From positions 1,726,001 to 1,790,000 of the forward strand of contig NZ_JBBOYW010000001.1 of NCBI RefSeq assembly GCF_038008325.1: 64,000 nucleotides of DNA, given 5' to 3'. Positions 26,427 to 34,958 of the stretch are shown one piece after another. The notes under the pieces were generated by a model. The model had not been told where the DNA came from. It did no database searches and saw only the letters and a list, made by a program, of their open reading frames with translations. Each line of letters starts with the position of its first letter. Positions within the stretch are counted from its first letter, which is position 1. A program made the position numbers and the translations under genes. This stretch comes from Lysinibacillus sp. FSL K6-0232. GTDB taxonomy: Bacteria > Bacillota > Bacilli > Bacillales_A > Planococcaceae.

Positions 26427-27914
26427 ATGATAAAAGATCGAGATTTACTCTCTATTCAGGAGGTGCGCGATGCTGTTGCAGAGGCAGCGGAGGCTCAAAA
26501 AGTGTACGCTAGCTATTCTCAGCAGCAAGTGGATGCTATTGTTCAGGCGATTGCAGAGGAAGCCTACCGACAAGCTGAAAAGCTAGCTATATTGGCAGTA
26601 ACAGAAACAAAAATGGGTGTGATTGAGCATAAAAAAATTAAAAACGAGCTCGCTTCAAAGGGTGTTTATGCATCCATCTGTCATGAAAAGACAGTAGGGA
26701 TTGTGCATGAGGACCATACAGCAAAGCAAATAGAAATCGCCTATCCATATGGTGTGATTGCTGCTGTATCACCAGTAACAAACCCAACTGCCACTGCTAT
26801 CTATAAAACGCTCATCGCGTTGAAGGCGCAAAATGCAATTGTCTTTAGCCCGCACCCAACGGCGGTAAACTGTACGATTGAAGCATTGAAAATTTGTCAT
26901 GAGGCGGCTGTCCGTGCAGGTGCGCCTGCTGGCTTGATTCGCTGGGTAGCTCATCCGACGATAAAGGGCACAGAGGCATTAATGCAGCATAGGGCTGTGC
27001 AGCTTATTTTAGCGACTGGCGGCTCAGGGCTTGTGAAGGCAGCCTATAGCTCTGGCAAGCCTGCCTATGGTGTGGGACCGGGGAATGTTCCTGTTTATAT
27101 CGATAAGACAGCGAATGTTGCCCGCGCTGTGCAGCACATTATTGATAGCAAATCATTTGATAATAGTACAATTTGTGCAACAGAGCAGGCAATAGTTGTG
27201 CATCAGGATGTGAAGGCACAGGTGATGGCAGCGTTAGCTCAAAATGGTGCAGCTATTGTGACGGGAGAGGACAGGCTAAAATTAGCACAGGTGATTTCCC
27301 CAGTGCCACGTACATTAAATACGGAAATTGTTGGGAAGCCTGCGATAAGCATTGCAGAGCTGGCACAGATTCAAGTGCCAGCAGGTACAAGGGTGCTTGT
27401 GGCAGAGGAGCAGTATATTGGTAAAGAGCATCCCTTTTCCATAGAGAAGCTATCGCCCATTTTAGGCTTGTATACAGCACATTCTCAGGAGGAAGCGATT
27501 CGACTATGTCAGCAATTGTTAGATGTAGGAGGACGTGGGCATAGTGCGGCGATCCATGCGGAAAACGATCAATTTGTTAAAGAATTTTCCATTCATATGC
27601 CCGTGTCACGGATTTTGGTTAATACGATGGCTTCTGTAGGGGCGGCGGGTGGCACAACGAGCTTAACGCCATCCTATACATTGGGCTGTGGTGCATATGG
27701 CGGCAATATTACAAGTGATAATATTACAGCTCGTCACTTAAGCAATAAAAAGCGCGTTGCCTATGGTATCAAGGAGCTAGCAGTGCCAAAGCCACAGCAT
27801 CCGCAAAATATTCAACAGCCAGCAGTAGCAGTAAACACAGATGAAGAGGTAACGATTGATCCTGCGATGATTCGCAAAATAGTAGAAGATATTGTTACGA
27901 AATTAACCGTTTAG
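26427..27914 (+). CDS. CoA-acylating aldehyde dehydrogenase of the PduP/EutE type
   Basis: Oxidises propanal or acetaldehyde to acyl-CoA with NAD+ inside the shell; 495 residues. Catalytic Cys is in [10 protein letters not shown] at about residue 250; the cofactor region has [21 protein letters not shown] (split here by the window text only). The C-terminus, after a proline-rich linker, is [18 protein letters not shown], an amphipathic helix like known encapsulation peptides, here C-terminal rather than N-terminal as in PduP. ATG 26427 follows AGGCGGT; the open frame begins at GTG 26418. Confidence 0.92.
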   Translation: MIKDRDLLSIQEVRDAVAEAAEAQKVYASYSQQQVDAIVQAIAEEAYRQAEKLAILAVTETKMGVIEHKKIKNELASKGVYASICHEKTVGIVHEDHTAKQIEIAYPYGVIAAVSPVTNPTATAIYKTLIALKAQNAIVFSPHPTAVNCTIEALKICHEAAVRAGAPAGLIRWVAHPTIKGTEALMQHRAVQLILATGGSGLVKAAYSSGKPAYGVGPGNVPVYIDKTANVARAVQHIIDSKSFDNSTICATEQAIVVHQDVKAQVMAALAQNGAAIVTGEDRLKLAQVISPVPRTLNTEIVGKPAISIAELAQIQVPAGTRVLVAEEQYIGKEHPFSIEKLSPILGLYTAHSQEEAIRLCQQLLDVGGRGHSAAIHAENDQFVKEFSIHMPVSRILVNTMASVGAAGGTTSLTPSYTLGCGAYGGNITSDNITARHLSNKKRVAYGIKELAVPKPQHPQNIQQPAVAVNTDEEVTIDPAMIRKIVEDIVTKLTV

Positions 27915-27928
27915 AGGAGGAGTTCACA

Positions 27929-28210
27929 ATGAGCGTAGAAATTAATGGTGCATTAGGAATGATTGAAACAAGAGGATTGATCGGTTCGATTGAGGCAGCG
28001 GATGCTATGGTGAAGGCAGCAAACGTTAATATTGTTGGCAAAGTCCATGTTGGTGGCGGTATTGTCACGGTGTTAGTAACAGGTGATGTCGGCGCAGTCA
28101 AGGCGGCAACGGATGCGGGCTCAGAGGCTGCTCGTCGCGTGGGTGAATTATTGTCTGTGCATGTGATTCCTCGCCCACATTCAGAGTTACTTGCTATTTT
28201 ACCAAAATAA
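27929..28210 (+). CDS. BMC-H shell protein 1 (PduA/EutM-like)
   Basis: Hexamer-forming shell protein of 93 residues, a single BMC domain: [20 protein letters not shown], then [28 protein letters not shown], and [11 protein letters not shown]. Nearly identical to the shell protein at 30648. The pore-forming loop is around GGGI. AGAGGAGGAG precedes ATG 27929. Confidence 0.95.
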   Translation: MSVEINGALGMIETRGLIGSIEAADAMVKAANVNIVGKVHVGGGIVTVLVTGDVGAVKAATDAGSEAARRVGELLSVHVIPRPHSELLAILPK

Positions 28211-28228
28211 GTGGAGGGGGTTGTCTTA

Positions 28229-28831
28229 ATGCAGCACAATCCAATAGCGATCGCTGACAAAATCCCCATCGCTGTTTCAGCAAGACATTGTCATGTTAGC
28301 GAGGAGGATTTCCATTATTTATTTGGCACACAGGCCGTATGCACAAAATGGAAAGACCTGTCACAGCCCGGGCAGTTTGCCGCAGAGCAGGTGATTACCA
28401 TTCAGGGTCCTAGAGGCTGCATTGACAAGGTGCGTATATTAGGTCCTTTTCGCGAGCAAACACAGGTGGAGGTCAGCCAAACGGATGCAGTGAAATTAGG
28501 GGTCACGCCACCTATTCGCATGTCGGGTGATGTGCAGAACTCCGCACCCATTACATTAATTGGCCCAGAGGGAACGATTCAGAAACAGCAGGGGCTTATT
28601 ATTGCACAAGCCCATATTCATATGTCAGAAATGGATGCACAGGCTCTTTGTGTGCAGGATCAGGAAATTGTGAAAGTCGAGATTATAAATGACGTACGAC
28701 AGCTACAAATCATGAATGTGGTTGTCCGTGTATCCCCAGATTTTGTCTTAGAAATGCATGTTGATACGGATGAGGCAAATGCAGCCTCTGTTGTACCAAA
28801 CCAGTATGGCAGGTTGATTAAAATGGAGTGA
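28229..28831 (+). CDS. pduL: Phosphate propanoyltransferase (PduL), first copy
   Basis: Converts acyl-CoA and phosphate to acyl-phosphate and CoA, recycling CoA within the compartment. 200 residues: IPIAVSARHCHVSEEDFHYLFG carries the first zinc-binding His pair, IIAQAHIHMSEMDAQAL the second, and the ending VDTDEAN is typical. ATG 28229 has GGAGGGGG upstream; the frame is open to GTG 28211. Unlike the second copy it has no long N- or C-terminal extension; the first residues (NPIAIADK) are short. Confidence 0.92.
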   Translation: MQHNPIAIADKIPIAVSARHCHVSEEDFHYLFGTQAVCTKWKDLSQPGQFAAEQVITIQGPRGCIDKVRILGPFREQTQVEVSQTDAVKLGVTPPIRMSGDVQNSAPITLIGPEGTIQKQQGLIIAQAHIHMSEMDAQALCVQDQEIVKVEIINDVRQLQIMNVVVRVSPDFVLEMHVDTDEANAASVVPNQYGRLIKME

Positions 28832-28836
28832 AGTGA

Positions 28837-29460
28837 ATGAATGTTCAACAATTACAGCAGCTCATTCAAGAAATTGTGACAACGCTTGTCCAGCCTAAAA
28901 AAAGATTATTGATTGTTCATCCCCAGACAGCAATCTCTTATAAGCAAATGGAAGCATTAAGCAGCTATTGTACAGTGGAAGAATGGCAAGAAGGCACAGA
29001 TGCTACGAACATCCCCCAAATGTTCTACGATGCCATTGTTTTTCTGGAAGTTGACCAAGCGTTTATTGTTGCGAGTGCACAGGGCTTGCCGAATTCCCCA
29101 GCAGCCTTGTTTCTAGCAGACCTACTACTGAGGGGCGAGCCAGCTGTGCTAGTCCCTCAGCAAAAAATGGCTGAGGTGATGACCGCCCAACAGCCAAATG
29201 CCTATCGTAGTATGCTACAACAGCATATGGCAAGCCTAAAGTCGTTTGGCTGTGACTTGCAATTATTTTCACAGCTTATCCCTTCTATGAAGGCGACACA
29301 GCAGGATTTGTCCTTTGCCGATCAGCAGCCAGCATATATTACTGAGGAAATGCTTCGGACATTTCAGGGACAGCAGCTTGTGATTCCTGCTACTACAAGG
29401 CTAACGCCATTAGCTCTTGATGTGCTGCAGGAAAAAGGGATTACCATTCAACGAAAATAG
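28837..29460 (+). CDS. PduM-like microcompartment protein
   Basis: 207-residue protein of the PduM type, needed for shell assembly in Salmonella. The N-terminus (VQQLQQLIQEIVTTLVQPK) resembles the PduM N-terminus and is also an encapsulation-peptide-like helix. The middle (DAIVFLEVDQAFIVASAQGL) has alternating strands and helices of a flavoprotein-like fold. The C-terminus (YITEEMLRTFQGQQLVIPAT...LTPLALDVLQEKGI) matches the end of PduM and also the end of the second PduL at 30945. Starts 6 bases after pduL. Confidence 0.75.
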   Translation: MNVQQLQQLIQEIVTTLVQPKKRLLIVHPQTAISYKQMEALSSYCTVEEWQEGTDATNIPQMFYDAIVFLEVDQAFIVASAQGLPNSPAALFLADLLLRGEPAVLVPQQKMAEVMTAQQPNAYRSMLQQHMASLKSFGCDLQLFSQLIPSMKATQQDLSFADQQPAYITEEMLRTFQGQQLVIPATTRLTPLALDVLQEKGITIQRK

Positions 29461-29500
29461 CGAGTAAGAACATGTCAAAGTACGAGTGGAGTGTTGTTGC

Positions 29501-29785
29501 ATGACAAAATCAATTGGTATTGTTGAAACGAGAGGGCTAGCGATTTCGATCCAAATAGCAGATGCCATGTTAAAAGCAGCAGAGATACGATTGCTTCGAC
29601 AAGAAACGATTGATTTAGCGCTTGTAACAATCACGATTGAAGGTGATGTAGAGGCAATTCGAGAGGCAATTGCGATTGGTACACGGATGGCAAAAGCAGC
29701 GAATCAATGGATTGCCTCTACCACTATTTTACGGCCTGATGCTACGCTCACAGCATTAGTAGAGGAAATTGCGATAAAGCCGTAA
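29501..29785 (+). CDS. BMC-H shell protein 2 (divergent)
   Basis: 94-residue single BMC-domain protein: SIGIVETRGLAISIQIADAM, then LALVTITIEGDVEAIREAI and ILRPDATLTALVEE. It lacks the GGGI pore loop of the other BMC-H proteins, so its pore should differ. ATG 29501 follows GGAGTG; the frame is open to 29486. Confidence 0.9.
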   Translation: MTKSIGIVETRGLAISIQIADAMLKAAEIRLLRQETIDLALVTITIEGDVEAIREAIAIGTRMAKAANQWIASTTILRPDATLTALVEEIAIKP

Positions 29786-29852
29786 TGCTTTAATAGGCTA
29801 TAAAAACAAGTGAAGGTTCACTTGATTAATCATGAAAGGGTGGGAAATAGAG

Positions 29853-30623
29853 ATGAAGGTAGATTTAACTGGAAAGGTTGTATTGGTGACAGGTGGCAGT
29901 AAGGGAATCGGCAAAGGGCTTTCAACGGTTTTTGCTAAGCAAGGCGCACATGTCGTTATTGCGGCAAGAGGTCTTGATGCGGCTAATGAGCTAGTCACGG
30001 CATTAAAGGCTGATGGCTATTCGGCATCCGCCATCGCCGTGGATGTAGAAAGCTATGAATCTGTTGATCAGATGGCACGTGAAATAGCTGCTACCCATGG
30101 CGGTATTGATATTGTTTGTGCCAATGCGGGTATTTTTCCTTCTGTGAAGCTAGAGGAAATGACGACAGCCGATTGGGATCATGTGCTCAATGTGAACGCA
30201 AGAGGGACTATGTTTACTGTGAAGGCTTGTCTTCCTTATTTAAAGGAAGCAGCGTATGGCAGGGTCATCATTACTTCGTCGATTACAGGACCTGTAACAG
30301 GCTATGCAGGCTGGACACATTATGCAGCAAGTAAGGCAGCACAATTAGGCTTTATGCGTACAGCAGCGCTGGAATTAGCCCCCTATAAAATTACGGTGAA
30401 TGCGGTTATGCCAGGCAATATTGCCACAGAAGGCTTGGATGGTCTTGGGGAGGATTATCTTCAAAAAATGGCAAAGGCTATTCCATTCGGCGGGCTTGGC
30501 AGTGTAGAGGATATTGCTTATGCGGCTTTATTTTTAAGCAGTAAGGAAGCAAGCTTTATTACAGGGCAATCCATTATTATTGACGGTGGACAAACATTGC
30601 CAGAGGACTCAGAGGCATTTTAA
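29853..30623 (+). CDS. SDR oxidoreductase of the BMC locus, probable amino-alcohol dehydrogenase
   Basis: Short-chain dehydrogenase of 256 residues: TGGSKGIGKGLS cofactor loop, NAGIFP, SSITG, catalytic YAASKAAQ, and the ending GQSIIIDGGQTLPE. Aminoacetone-utilising microcompartments of actinobacteria carry an SDR that interconverts aminoacetone and 1-amino-2-propanol, and this gene sits among shell genes in the same way. It could alternatively reduce the aldehyde to alcohol and so recycle NADH. ATG 29853 is preferred; ATG 29832 has no ribosome-binding site. Confidence 0.85.
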   Translation: MKVDLTGKVVLVTGGSKGIGKGLSTVFAKQGAHVVIAARGLDAANELVTALKADGYSASAIAVDVESYESVDQMAREIAATHGGIDIVCANAGIFPSVKLEEMTTADWDHVLNVNARGTMFTVKACLPYLKEAAYGRVIITSSITGPVTGYAGWTHYAASKAAQLGFMRTAALELAPYKITVNAVMPGNIATEGLDGLGEDYLQKMAKAIPFGGLGSVEDIAYAALFLSSKEASFITGQSIIIDGGQTLPEDSEAF

Positions 30624-30647
30624 CTTGCTGGATAAGGAGGAATAGAG

Positions 30648-30929
30648 ATGAATCATTTAGGTGCATTAGGCATGATTGAAACAAAGGGGCTGGTAGGCTC
30701 GATTGAGGCAGCAGATGCCATGGTAAAGGCAGCAAATGTGCATTTGGTTGGGAAAGTACATGTGGGTGGTGGCATTGTAACCGTGCTAGTACGTGGTGAT
30801 GTGGGCGCTGTCAAGGCTGCAACAGATGCTGGTGCTGCGGCAGCACAGCGAGTAGGCGAGTTGCTATCTGTGCATGTCATTCCGCGTCCTCATGCAGAAT
30901 TAGAAGCCATTTTACCTGTACAATCGTGA
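30648..30929 (+). CDS. BMC-H shell protein 3 (PduA/EutM-like)
   Basis: 93-residue BMC-domain protein almost identical to the one at 27929 (shared [15 protein letters not shown]-type core, [25 protein letters not shown]). The two are likely recent duplicates, differing mostly at the ends and at [22 protein letters not shown] lies just before ATG 30648. Confidence 0.95.
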   Translation: MNHLGALGMIETKGLVGSIEAADAMVKAANVHLVGKVHVGGGIVTVLVRGDVGAVKAATDAGAAAAQRVGELLSVHVIPRPHAELEAILPVQS

Positions 30930-30944
30930 AGGTGAGGTGGCTTT

Positions 30945-31790
30945 ATGAATCCACAAATAATCGAGCAACTCGTTAATGAGGCGCTTGCCGAAGTACTAAC
31001 GACCAATCAGCCAACACCACCTTCCACAAATGCTATTCCAATTGCTGTTTCGGCAAGGCATATTCATTTAAAGCAGGAGCATGTGGAGCATCTTTTCGGC
31101 AAGGGTGCAGCATTAACCGTTCAAAAAATGCTCTCCCAGCCTGGACAATTTGCAGCACAGGAAACGCTTATGATTGTTGGCCCTAAAGGCAGCATTGCCA
31201 ATGTGCGCGTCTTGGGACCTGCACGAGCATTCACACAGGTAGAAATTAGCCATACAGATGCAATTGCATTAGGCATTCATCCACCAATAAGGGAATCAGG
31301 CAATATTGCAGGCTCTGCTAGCTGTACATTAGTTGGACCAAAGGGTAGCTTATTTTTGCATGAGGGTGTCATTATTGCACAGGCTCATATTCATATGTCA
31401 CCACAGGACGCCAAGCATTTAGCTGTACAGGATGGGGAATATGTGGCAATCCAAGTGTCAGGTGTTCGTCCAATAACCTTTCAGCAAGTTAAAATTCGTG
31501 TAGCTGAGCATTATCAATTAGAAATGCATATTGATACAGATGAAGCGAATGCAGGCTTAATAAAGCAAGGGGCAATCGGCTCTATTTTCACAGCTTGTCA
31601 GCAGATTGCTTCAAGCGCTAGCCCACAAACGATGACTGTAGAGCTTACGCAAAAAATTATTACTGAGCAGGATATTGCACAGTATCAGGGCAGCACAATC
31701 ATTGTCCCACAGGCAGCTATTTTTACCGCGCTTGCAAGGGAAACAATAGCGAACTTAGGCATTGAAATACAGTATAAAAAGGATGATTAA
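30945..31790 (+). CDS. PduL-type phosphotransacylase, second copy, fused to a PduM-like C-terminal module
   Basis: 281 residues. N-terminal helix NPQIIEQLVNEALAEVLT is encapsulation-peptide-like. Residues about 28-215 are a full PduL (IPIAVSARHIHLKQEHVEHLF, VIIAQAHIHMSPQDAKHL, HIDTDEANAG). The extra C-terminal part (about 228-281, IITEQDIAQYQGSTIIVPQ then TALARETIANLGIEIQYK) resembles the end of PduM and of the PduM-like protein at 28837, and is not part of an ordinary PduL of about 210 residues. Two pduL genes in one locus are unusual. Confidence 0.88.
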   Translation: MNPQIIEQLVNEALAEVLTTNQPTPPSTNAIPIAVSARHIHLKQEHVEHLFGKGAALTVQKMLSQPGQFAAQETLMIVGPKGSIANVRVLGPARAFTQVEISHTDAIALGIHPPIRESGNIAGSASCTLVGPKGSLFLHEGVIIAQAHIHMSPQDAKHLAVQDGEYVAIQVSGVRPITFQQVKIRVAEHYQLEMHIDTDEANAGLIKQGAIGSIFTACQQIASSASPQTMTVELTQKIITEQDIAQYQGSTIIVPQAAIFTALARETIANLGIEIQYKKDD

Positions 31791-31792
31791 GC

Positions 31793-32059
31793 ATGCGTAT
31801 AGGGACAGTTGTTGGGAATATATGGGCTACTCGTAAGGAGGAGGGGCTACAGGGTCTAAAGCTACTTATTATTCAGCCTAAAAAAATAGATGGTCAGCTT
31901 GCTGATGAGCAAATTGTTGCAGCAGACCGTATTGGTGCAGGGGTTGGCGATGATGTGATTTTAACGATGGGCAGTGCAGCCGTTCGCAGCTTTTCTAAGG
32001 AAGTGATTTGCCCAATTGATGCCATTGTTGTTGGTATTATTGATAGGTCAGACGAATAG
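31793..32059 (+). CDS. BMC-P pentameric vertex protein (EutN/CcmL type)
   Basis: 88-residue EutN/CcmL-domain protein that caps the shell vertices: MRIGTVVGNIWATRKEEGL, LLIIQPKKIDG, AADRIGAGVGDDVILTMGSAAVR, then PIDAIVVGIID. All family features are present. The only BMC-P gene in the locus. Starts 2 bases after the second pduL stop. Confidence 0.95.
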   Translation: MRIGTVVGNIWATRKEEGLQGLKLLIIQPKKIDGQLADEQIVAADRIGAGVGDDVILTMGSAAVRSFSKEVICPIDAIVVGIIDRSDE

Positions 32060-32071
32060 TGGGGTGAAAAA

Positions 32072-32434
32072 ATGAAAGAAGCCATTGGGATGATTGAAAC
32101 ATTTGGCATGATTGGCTCCATTGAAGCGGCAGACGCTATGCTAAAGGCTGCTGATGTCCAGCTAGTGAGGCATGAGCTTGTAGATGGAGGCATTGTCACA
32201 ATTATCGTTGCTGGTGATGTAGGAGCGGTGCAGGCGGCCGTGGAGGCAGGAAAAGCGACCGCGGAGCGTATTGGAAAGGTGCTTGGTGCACATGTAATTC
32301 CGCGCGCAGCAGATGATATTCACAGCATTATTCTTGAACAAAAGCCTGCTGCTAAGCCAGCCACAAAAGCATCCAAGCCAGCCGTGCGTAAAGCACAGTC
32401 GAAGGATGCTACGGATAGCGCAGCAGATCAATGA
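32072..32434 (+). CDS. BMC-H shell protein 4 with Lys/Ala-rich tail
   Basis: 120 residues: BMC domain ([55 protein letters not shown]) to about residue 90, then a disordered basic tail (KPAAKPATKASKPAVRKAQS) that the other three BMC-H proteins lack. The tail may contact cargo or nucleic acid; this is inference. Confidence 0.93.
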   Translation: MKEAIGMIETFGMIGSIEAADAMLKAADVQLVRHELVDGGIVTIIVAGDVGAVQAAVEAGKATAERIGKVLGAHVIPRAADDIHSIILEQKPAAKPATKASKPAVRKAQSKDATDSAADQ

Positions 32435-32457
32435 TGAAGTGAAAGGAGTGATTGACA

Positions 32458-33396
32458 ATGGGCTTTAAGCGTCCTAAAATTGCGATTATTGGTGCTGGGC
32501 ATACTGGTACAACCGTTGCGCTGATGGCTGCACAGCAGGAGCTAGGCGATATTGTGCTTGTAGATATACCAGAGCTTGAAAATCCAACAAAGGGAAAGGC
32601 ATTGGATTTATTACAAACGGCTCCTATTCAACAATTTAATGTGCAGATTACGGGCACGGCGGACTATACTGAAATCGCTCATGCTGATATTGTCGTGATT
32701 ACAGCAGGAATAGCGCGCAAGCCGGGCATGAGCAGGGAGGATTTAATTAGCACCAATGCGGCGATTATTAGCACCGTTAGTCAGCAGATTCGGCAATATG
32801 CACCAAATAGCTATGCCATTGTCCTAAGTAATCCTGTCGATGCAATGACTTATGTTTGCCTGCAAGCAACAGGCTTTCCGAAAAACCGTGTGATGGGGCA
32901 ATCAGGTATTTTGGACACAGCTCGCTTTAATACCTTTATTGCGGAGGCACTCAATATAGCTGTTGAAGATGTTTCTAGCTTTGTATTAGGGGGACATGGT
33001 GATGAAATGGTGCCGCTTGTCCGTTATACGTATGTTGGTGGCATTCCTTTAGAAAAATTAATGCCCCCTGCACAAATCGAGCAATTGGTAGAGCGCACAC
33101 GTAAAGGTGGCGGTGAAATTGTGGAGCTTTTAGGAAATGGCAGTGCCTATTATGCACCTGCTGCATCCATTATTGTAATGCTAGAAGCTTTATTAAAGGA
33201 TAAAAAACGAATTTTACCTGCTATTGCGTATTTACAAGGCGAATATCAAGTACAGAATGCCTGTATCGGTGTACCAGTTGTGCTTGGTGGCAATGGCATT
33301 GAAAGTGTGGTGGAGCTGCACTTAAATGCAGAGGAGCAGGAGGTCTTTGCCAACTCAGTGCAAGCTGTTTATCAAACAATTGACTATGTAAAATAG
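32458..33396 (+). CDS. Malate dehydrogenase (LDH/MDH family) in the BMC operon
   Basis: NAD-dependent dehydrogenase of 312 residues, last gene of the operon. [10 protein letters not shown] is the cofactor loop; [11 protein letters not shown] carries the Arg that in this family marks malate over lactate specificity; [10 protein letters not shown] and the catalytic [11 protein letters not shown] follow. ATG 32458 has AAAGGAG 9 bases away. Malate dehydrogenase is not a standard BMC enzyme; here it may recycle NADH made by the aldehyde dehydrogenase. No encapsulation-type extension is seen, so it may act outside the shell. A lactate or other 2-hydroxyacid substrate remains possible. Confidence 0.85.
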   Translation: MGFKRPKIAIIGAGHTGTTVALMAAQQELGDIVLVDIPELENPTKGKALDLLQTAPIQQFNVQITGTADYTEIAHADIVVITAGIARKPGMSREDLISTNAAIISTVSQQIRQYAPNSYAIVLSNPVDAMTYVCLQATGFPKNRVMGQSGILDTARFNTFIAEALNIAVEDVSSFVLGGHGDEMVPLVRYTYVGGIPLEKLMPPAQIEQLVERTRKGGGEIVELLGNGSAYYAPAASIIVMLEALLKDKKRILPAIAYLQGEYQVQNACIGVPVVLGGNGIESVVELHLNAEEQEVFANSVQAVYQTIDYVK

Positions 33397-33420
33397 ACAT
33401 TGTGTATGTAGCTTGATCAT

Positions 33421-33460
33421 ATCCCCTTTAAATAGACAAACTGTATTAAAGGGGATTTTT
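33421..33460 (+). terminator. Terminator of the microcompartment operon
   Basis: Eleven-base perfect stem ATCCCCTTTAA / TTAAAGGGGAT with a 14-base loop, then TTTT. First strong terminator after 20797, so the 17 genes can form one transcript. Confidence 0.9.
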
Positions 33461-33462
33461 GT

Positions 33463-33579
33463 ATGCCAATTGAAGCAGCCTTTCTTCAGATTTTATTATT
33501 TTTAGTGCTGTACATACTAGTAGTTTATTATATTTTTAAATATATCTTTAATATTGATAATAAAGTCATCATAAAGTGA
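33463..33579 (+). CDS. Possible 38-residue membrane peptide
   Basis: ATG 33463 opens a short frame for a hydrophobic peptide (AAFLQILLFLVLYILVVYYIF) ending at TGA 33579. AAAGGGG, part of the preceding terminator stem, is 8 bases upstream. No family recognised. It overlaps an opposite-strand reading frame, so at most one is real; it may be a remnant. Confidence 0.25.
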   Translation: MPIEAAFLQILLFLVLYILVVYYIFKYIFNIDNKVIIK

Positions 33580-33729
33580 TACGTTAAACGTGAGGACAGC
33601 CTCTGCTTTTTCCCTCTCTGTTATCTCCTCCCAATCAGGAATAACGGTATAAACATTATCTAGGTCGTAGCTCCCGTTTGGCTTCAGGATGTCATGGTTA
33701 TAGACTACTCTATTTTTTTCGTCTACCAT
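33517..33729 (-). CDS. Possible short hypothetical protein or gene remnant
   Basis: A 70-residue acidic, protein-like sequence (NRVVYNHDILKPNGSYDLDN, TVIPDWEEITEREKAEAV). Composition looks like real protein, but there is no ribosome-binding site of note before the ATG at 33729, no recognisable family, and it overlaps a plus-strand frame. Probably the C-terminal end of a decayed gene. Confidence 0.3.
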   Translation of the reverse strand: MVDEKNRVVYNHDILKPNGSYDLDNVYTVIPDWEEITEREKAEAVLTFNVSLYDDFIINIKDIFKNIINY

Positions 33730-34560
33730 CTAAATATTTATCAAATAATACCGCTCAATTAGTAATGACTCGATTATGCTTAAGTATTGGACGTGGTGAC
33801 ATCAACATTGTTTCACCGTCAATGATTTTATAGCGAGGTTCTCTATTGCCCAATACTTTTTATGGGTGCTTACAGTGTAGCTATTTTATTGATAGGGGGC
33901 AGTCCAAGCTTCCCTATTCCTAGAACTGTTTTTCGAAGGATATGGATGGAAGTTTCACGTGATCATGAACGAAAATAGCCTATTCCTCATAAAATAGAGA
34001 AGAATGATTGAAAAGGGTGAGGGGCTATGTTAGTCAGGAGTAAAGAAAAAGAAGAGCATCGTCAGGACATTGACCGTTGGGAAAATGATGGTGGAAGAAG
34101 CTTTTATGTATCATTCAAAAAATAATGAAACCAATTTTTATGTTGTCCGTATAAATAGATAAGTTTATTGAAAAAGGAGCACTATTATATTTTGAACCAT
34201 TGAACAAAGCAATTATTATTTGTGATTTACCTCATTGTTATTGCGGATGCCTATTATACAACCTTGTATATTGAGCCCAAAACGCCACCGCAGCATCAGA
34301 CCGTTAAAGCGTCTGTGATCACATTGATTGAAATTCGGTAGCAAGCCATATCAAAAGAAGCGGACAATCCGTCAGCAAGCTAATTTCCTGCAATTTCTAC
34401 AGCAACGATTCTCTCAAAGGCATTTGACTGTATATCACGTTATACAAAAATTAGCTTTACGCCACGAAATTTTACGTTGCTAAGCTGTAAAATAGGATTG
34501 GGGGGCACAATCACCCACAATCCTATTTATGTTGTTGAAAAAACGATTTTGAAAGGAGAG
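33730..34560. other. Gene-poor stretch with decayed coding fragments
   Basis: No intact gene longer than about 40 codons. Fragments that look once-coding: 33866-33977 on the plus strand (GAYSVAILLIGGSPSFPIP, then RRIWMEVSRDHERK), and about 34204-34341 on the plus strand (KQLLFVIYLIVIADAYYTT, then IEPKTPPQHQTVKASVITL), both without a start. A small frame at 34027-34125 is listed separately. This is a degraded segment after the microcompartment operon. Confidence 0.45.
34027..34125 (+). CDS. Possible 32-residue charged peptide
   Basis: ATG 34027 with a good AAGGGTGAGGGG upstream opens a frame for a charged peptide (RSKEKEEHRQDIDRWENDGG) ending at 34125. Family not recognised. The strong ribosome-binding site is the main support; the last codons may be read out of frame after a deletion. 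Confidence 0.35.
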   Translation: MLVRSKEKEEHRQDIDRWENDGGRSFYVSFKK

Positions 34561-34565
34561 GTTTT

Positions 34566-34904
34566 ATGCAAAGAGAGCGACTTAAACAAAGAATAATAAG
34601 AGAACCAGCTAAATTTATTTCCTATTTAAAGAAGCTAATTAGCGAGAATAGATTTGACGATGGGGAAGCGTTAGCCTTAGCATTGCTTATCATAAAAAAT
34701 GGACCTGAAAGTTTATCGGATCAACAATGGTCTATCTTTTTAGAGAACGGTATTTTACGTGATAAGTACGTAGATCATTGTGAAAGATGTGCTGAACAAA
34801 TTCCTTGGTCAAATATGTACAGTGCTATATTTATCAATAGAGATCATCTTTGCGCTAACTGTAGCTATTTTGAAAATAAAGTTACCTTCTATAATGATTT
34901 GTGA
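34566..34904 (+). CDS. Hypothetical protein with two CxxC pairs
   Basis: 112 residues, ATG 34566 after AAAGGAGAGG. N-terminal half is helical and basic (RERLKQRIIREPAKFISYLK); the C-terminal half carries CERC and CANC about 23 residues apart, a likely zinc site. Not recognised as a known family. Stands alone in degraded surroundings and has its own terminator. Confidence 0.7.
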   Translation: MQRERLKQRIIREPAKFISYLKKLISENRFDDGEALALALLIIKNGPESLSDQQWSIFLENGILRDKYVDHCERCAEQIPWSNMYSAIFINRDHLCANCSYFENKVTFYNDL

Positions 34905-34929
34905 GGACTTATCAAGTGTCCCAATAAAA

Positions 34930-34958
34930 AAGATTGAAGCATTTAGCCTCAATCTTTC
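34930..34958 (+). terminator. Terminator after the CxxC protein gene
   Basis: Eight-base stem AAGATTGA / TCAATCTT with an 11-base loop; short T tail, and an A run on the other side. Confidence 0.6.
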
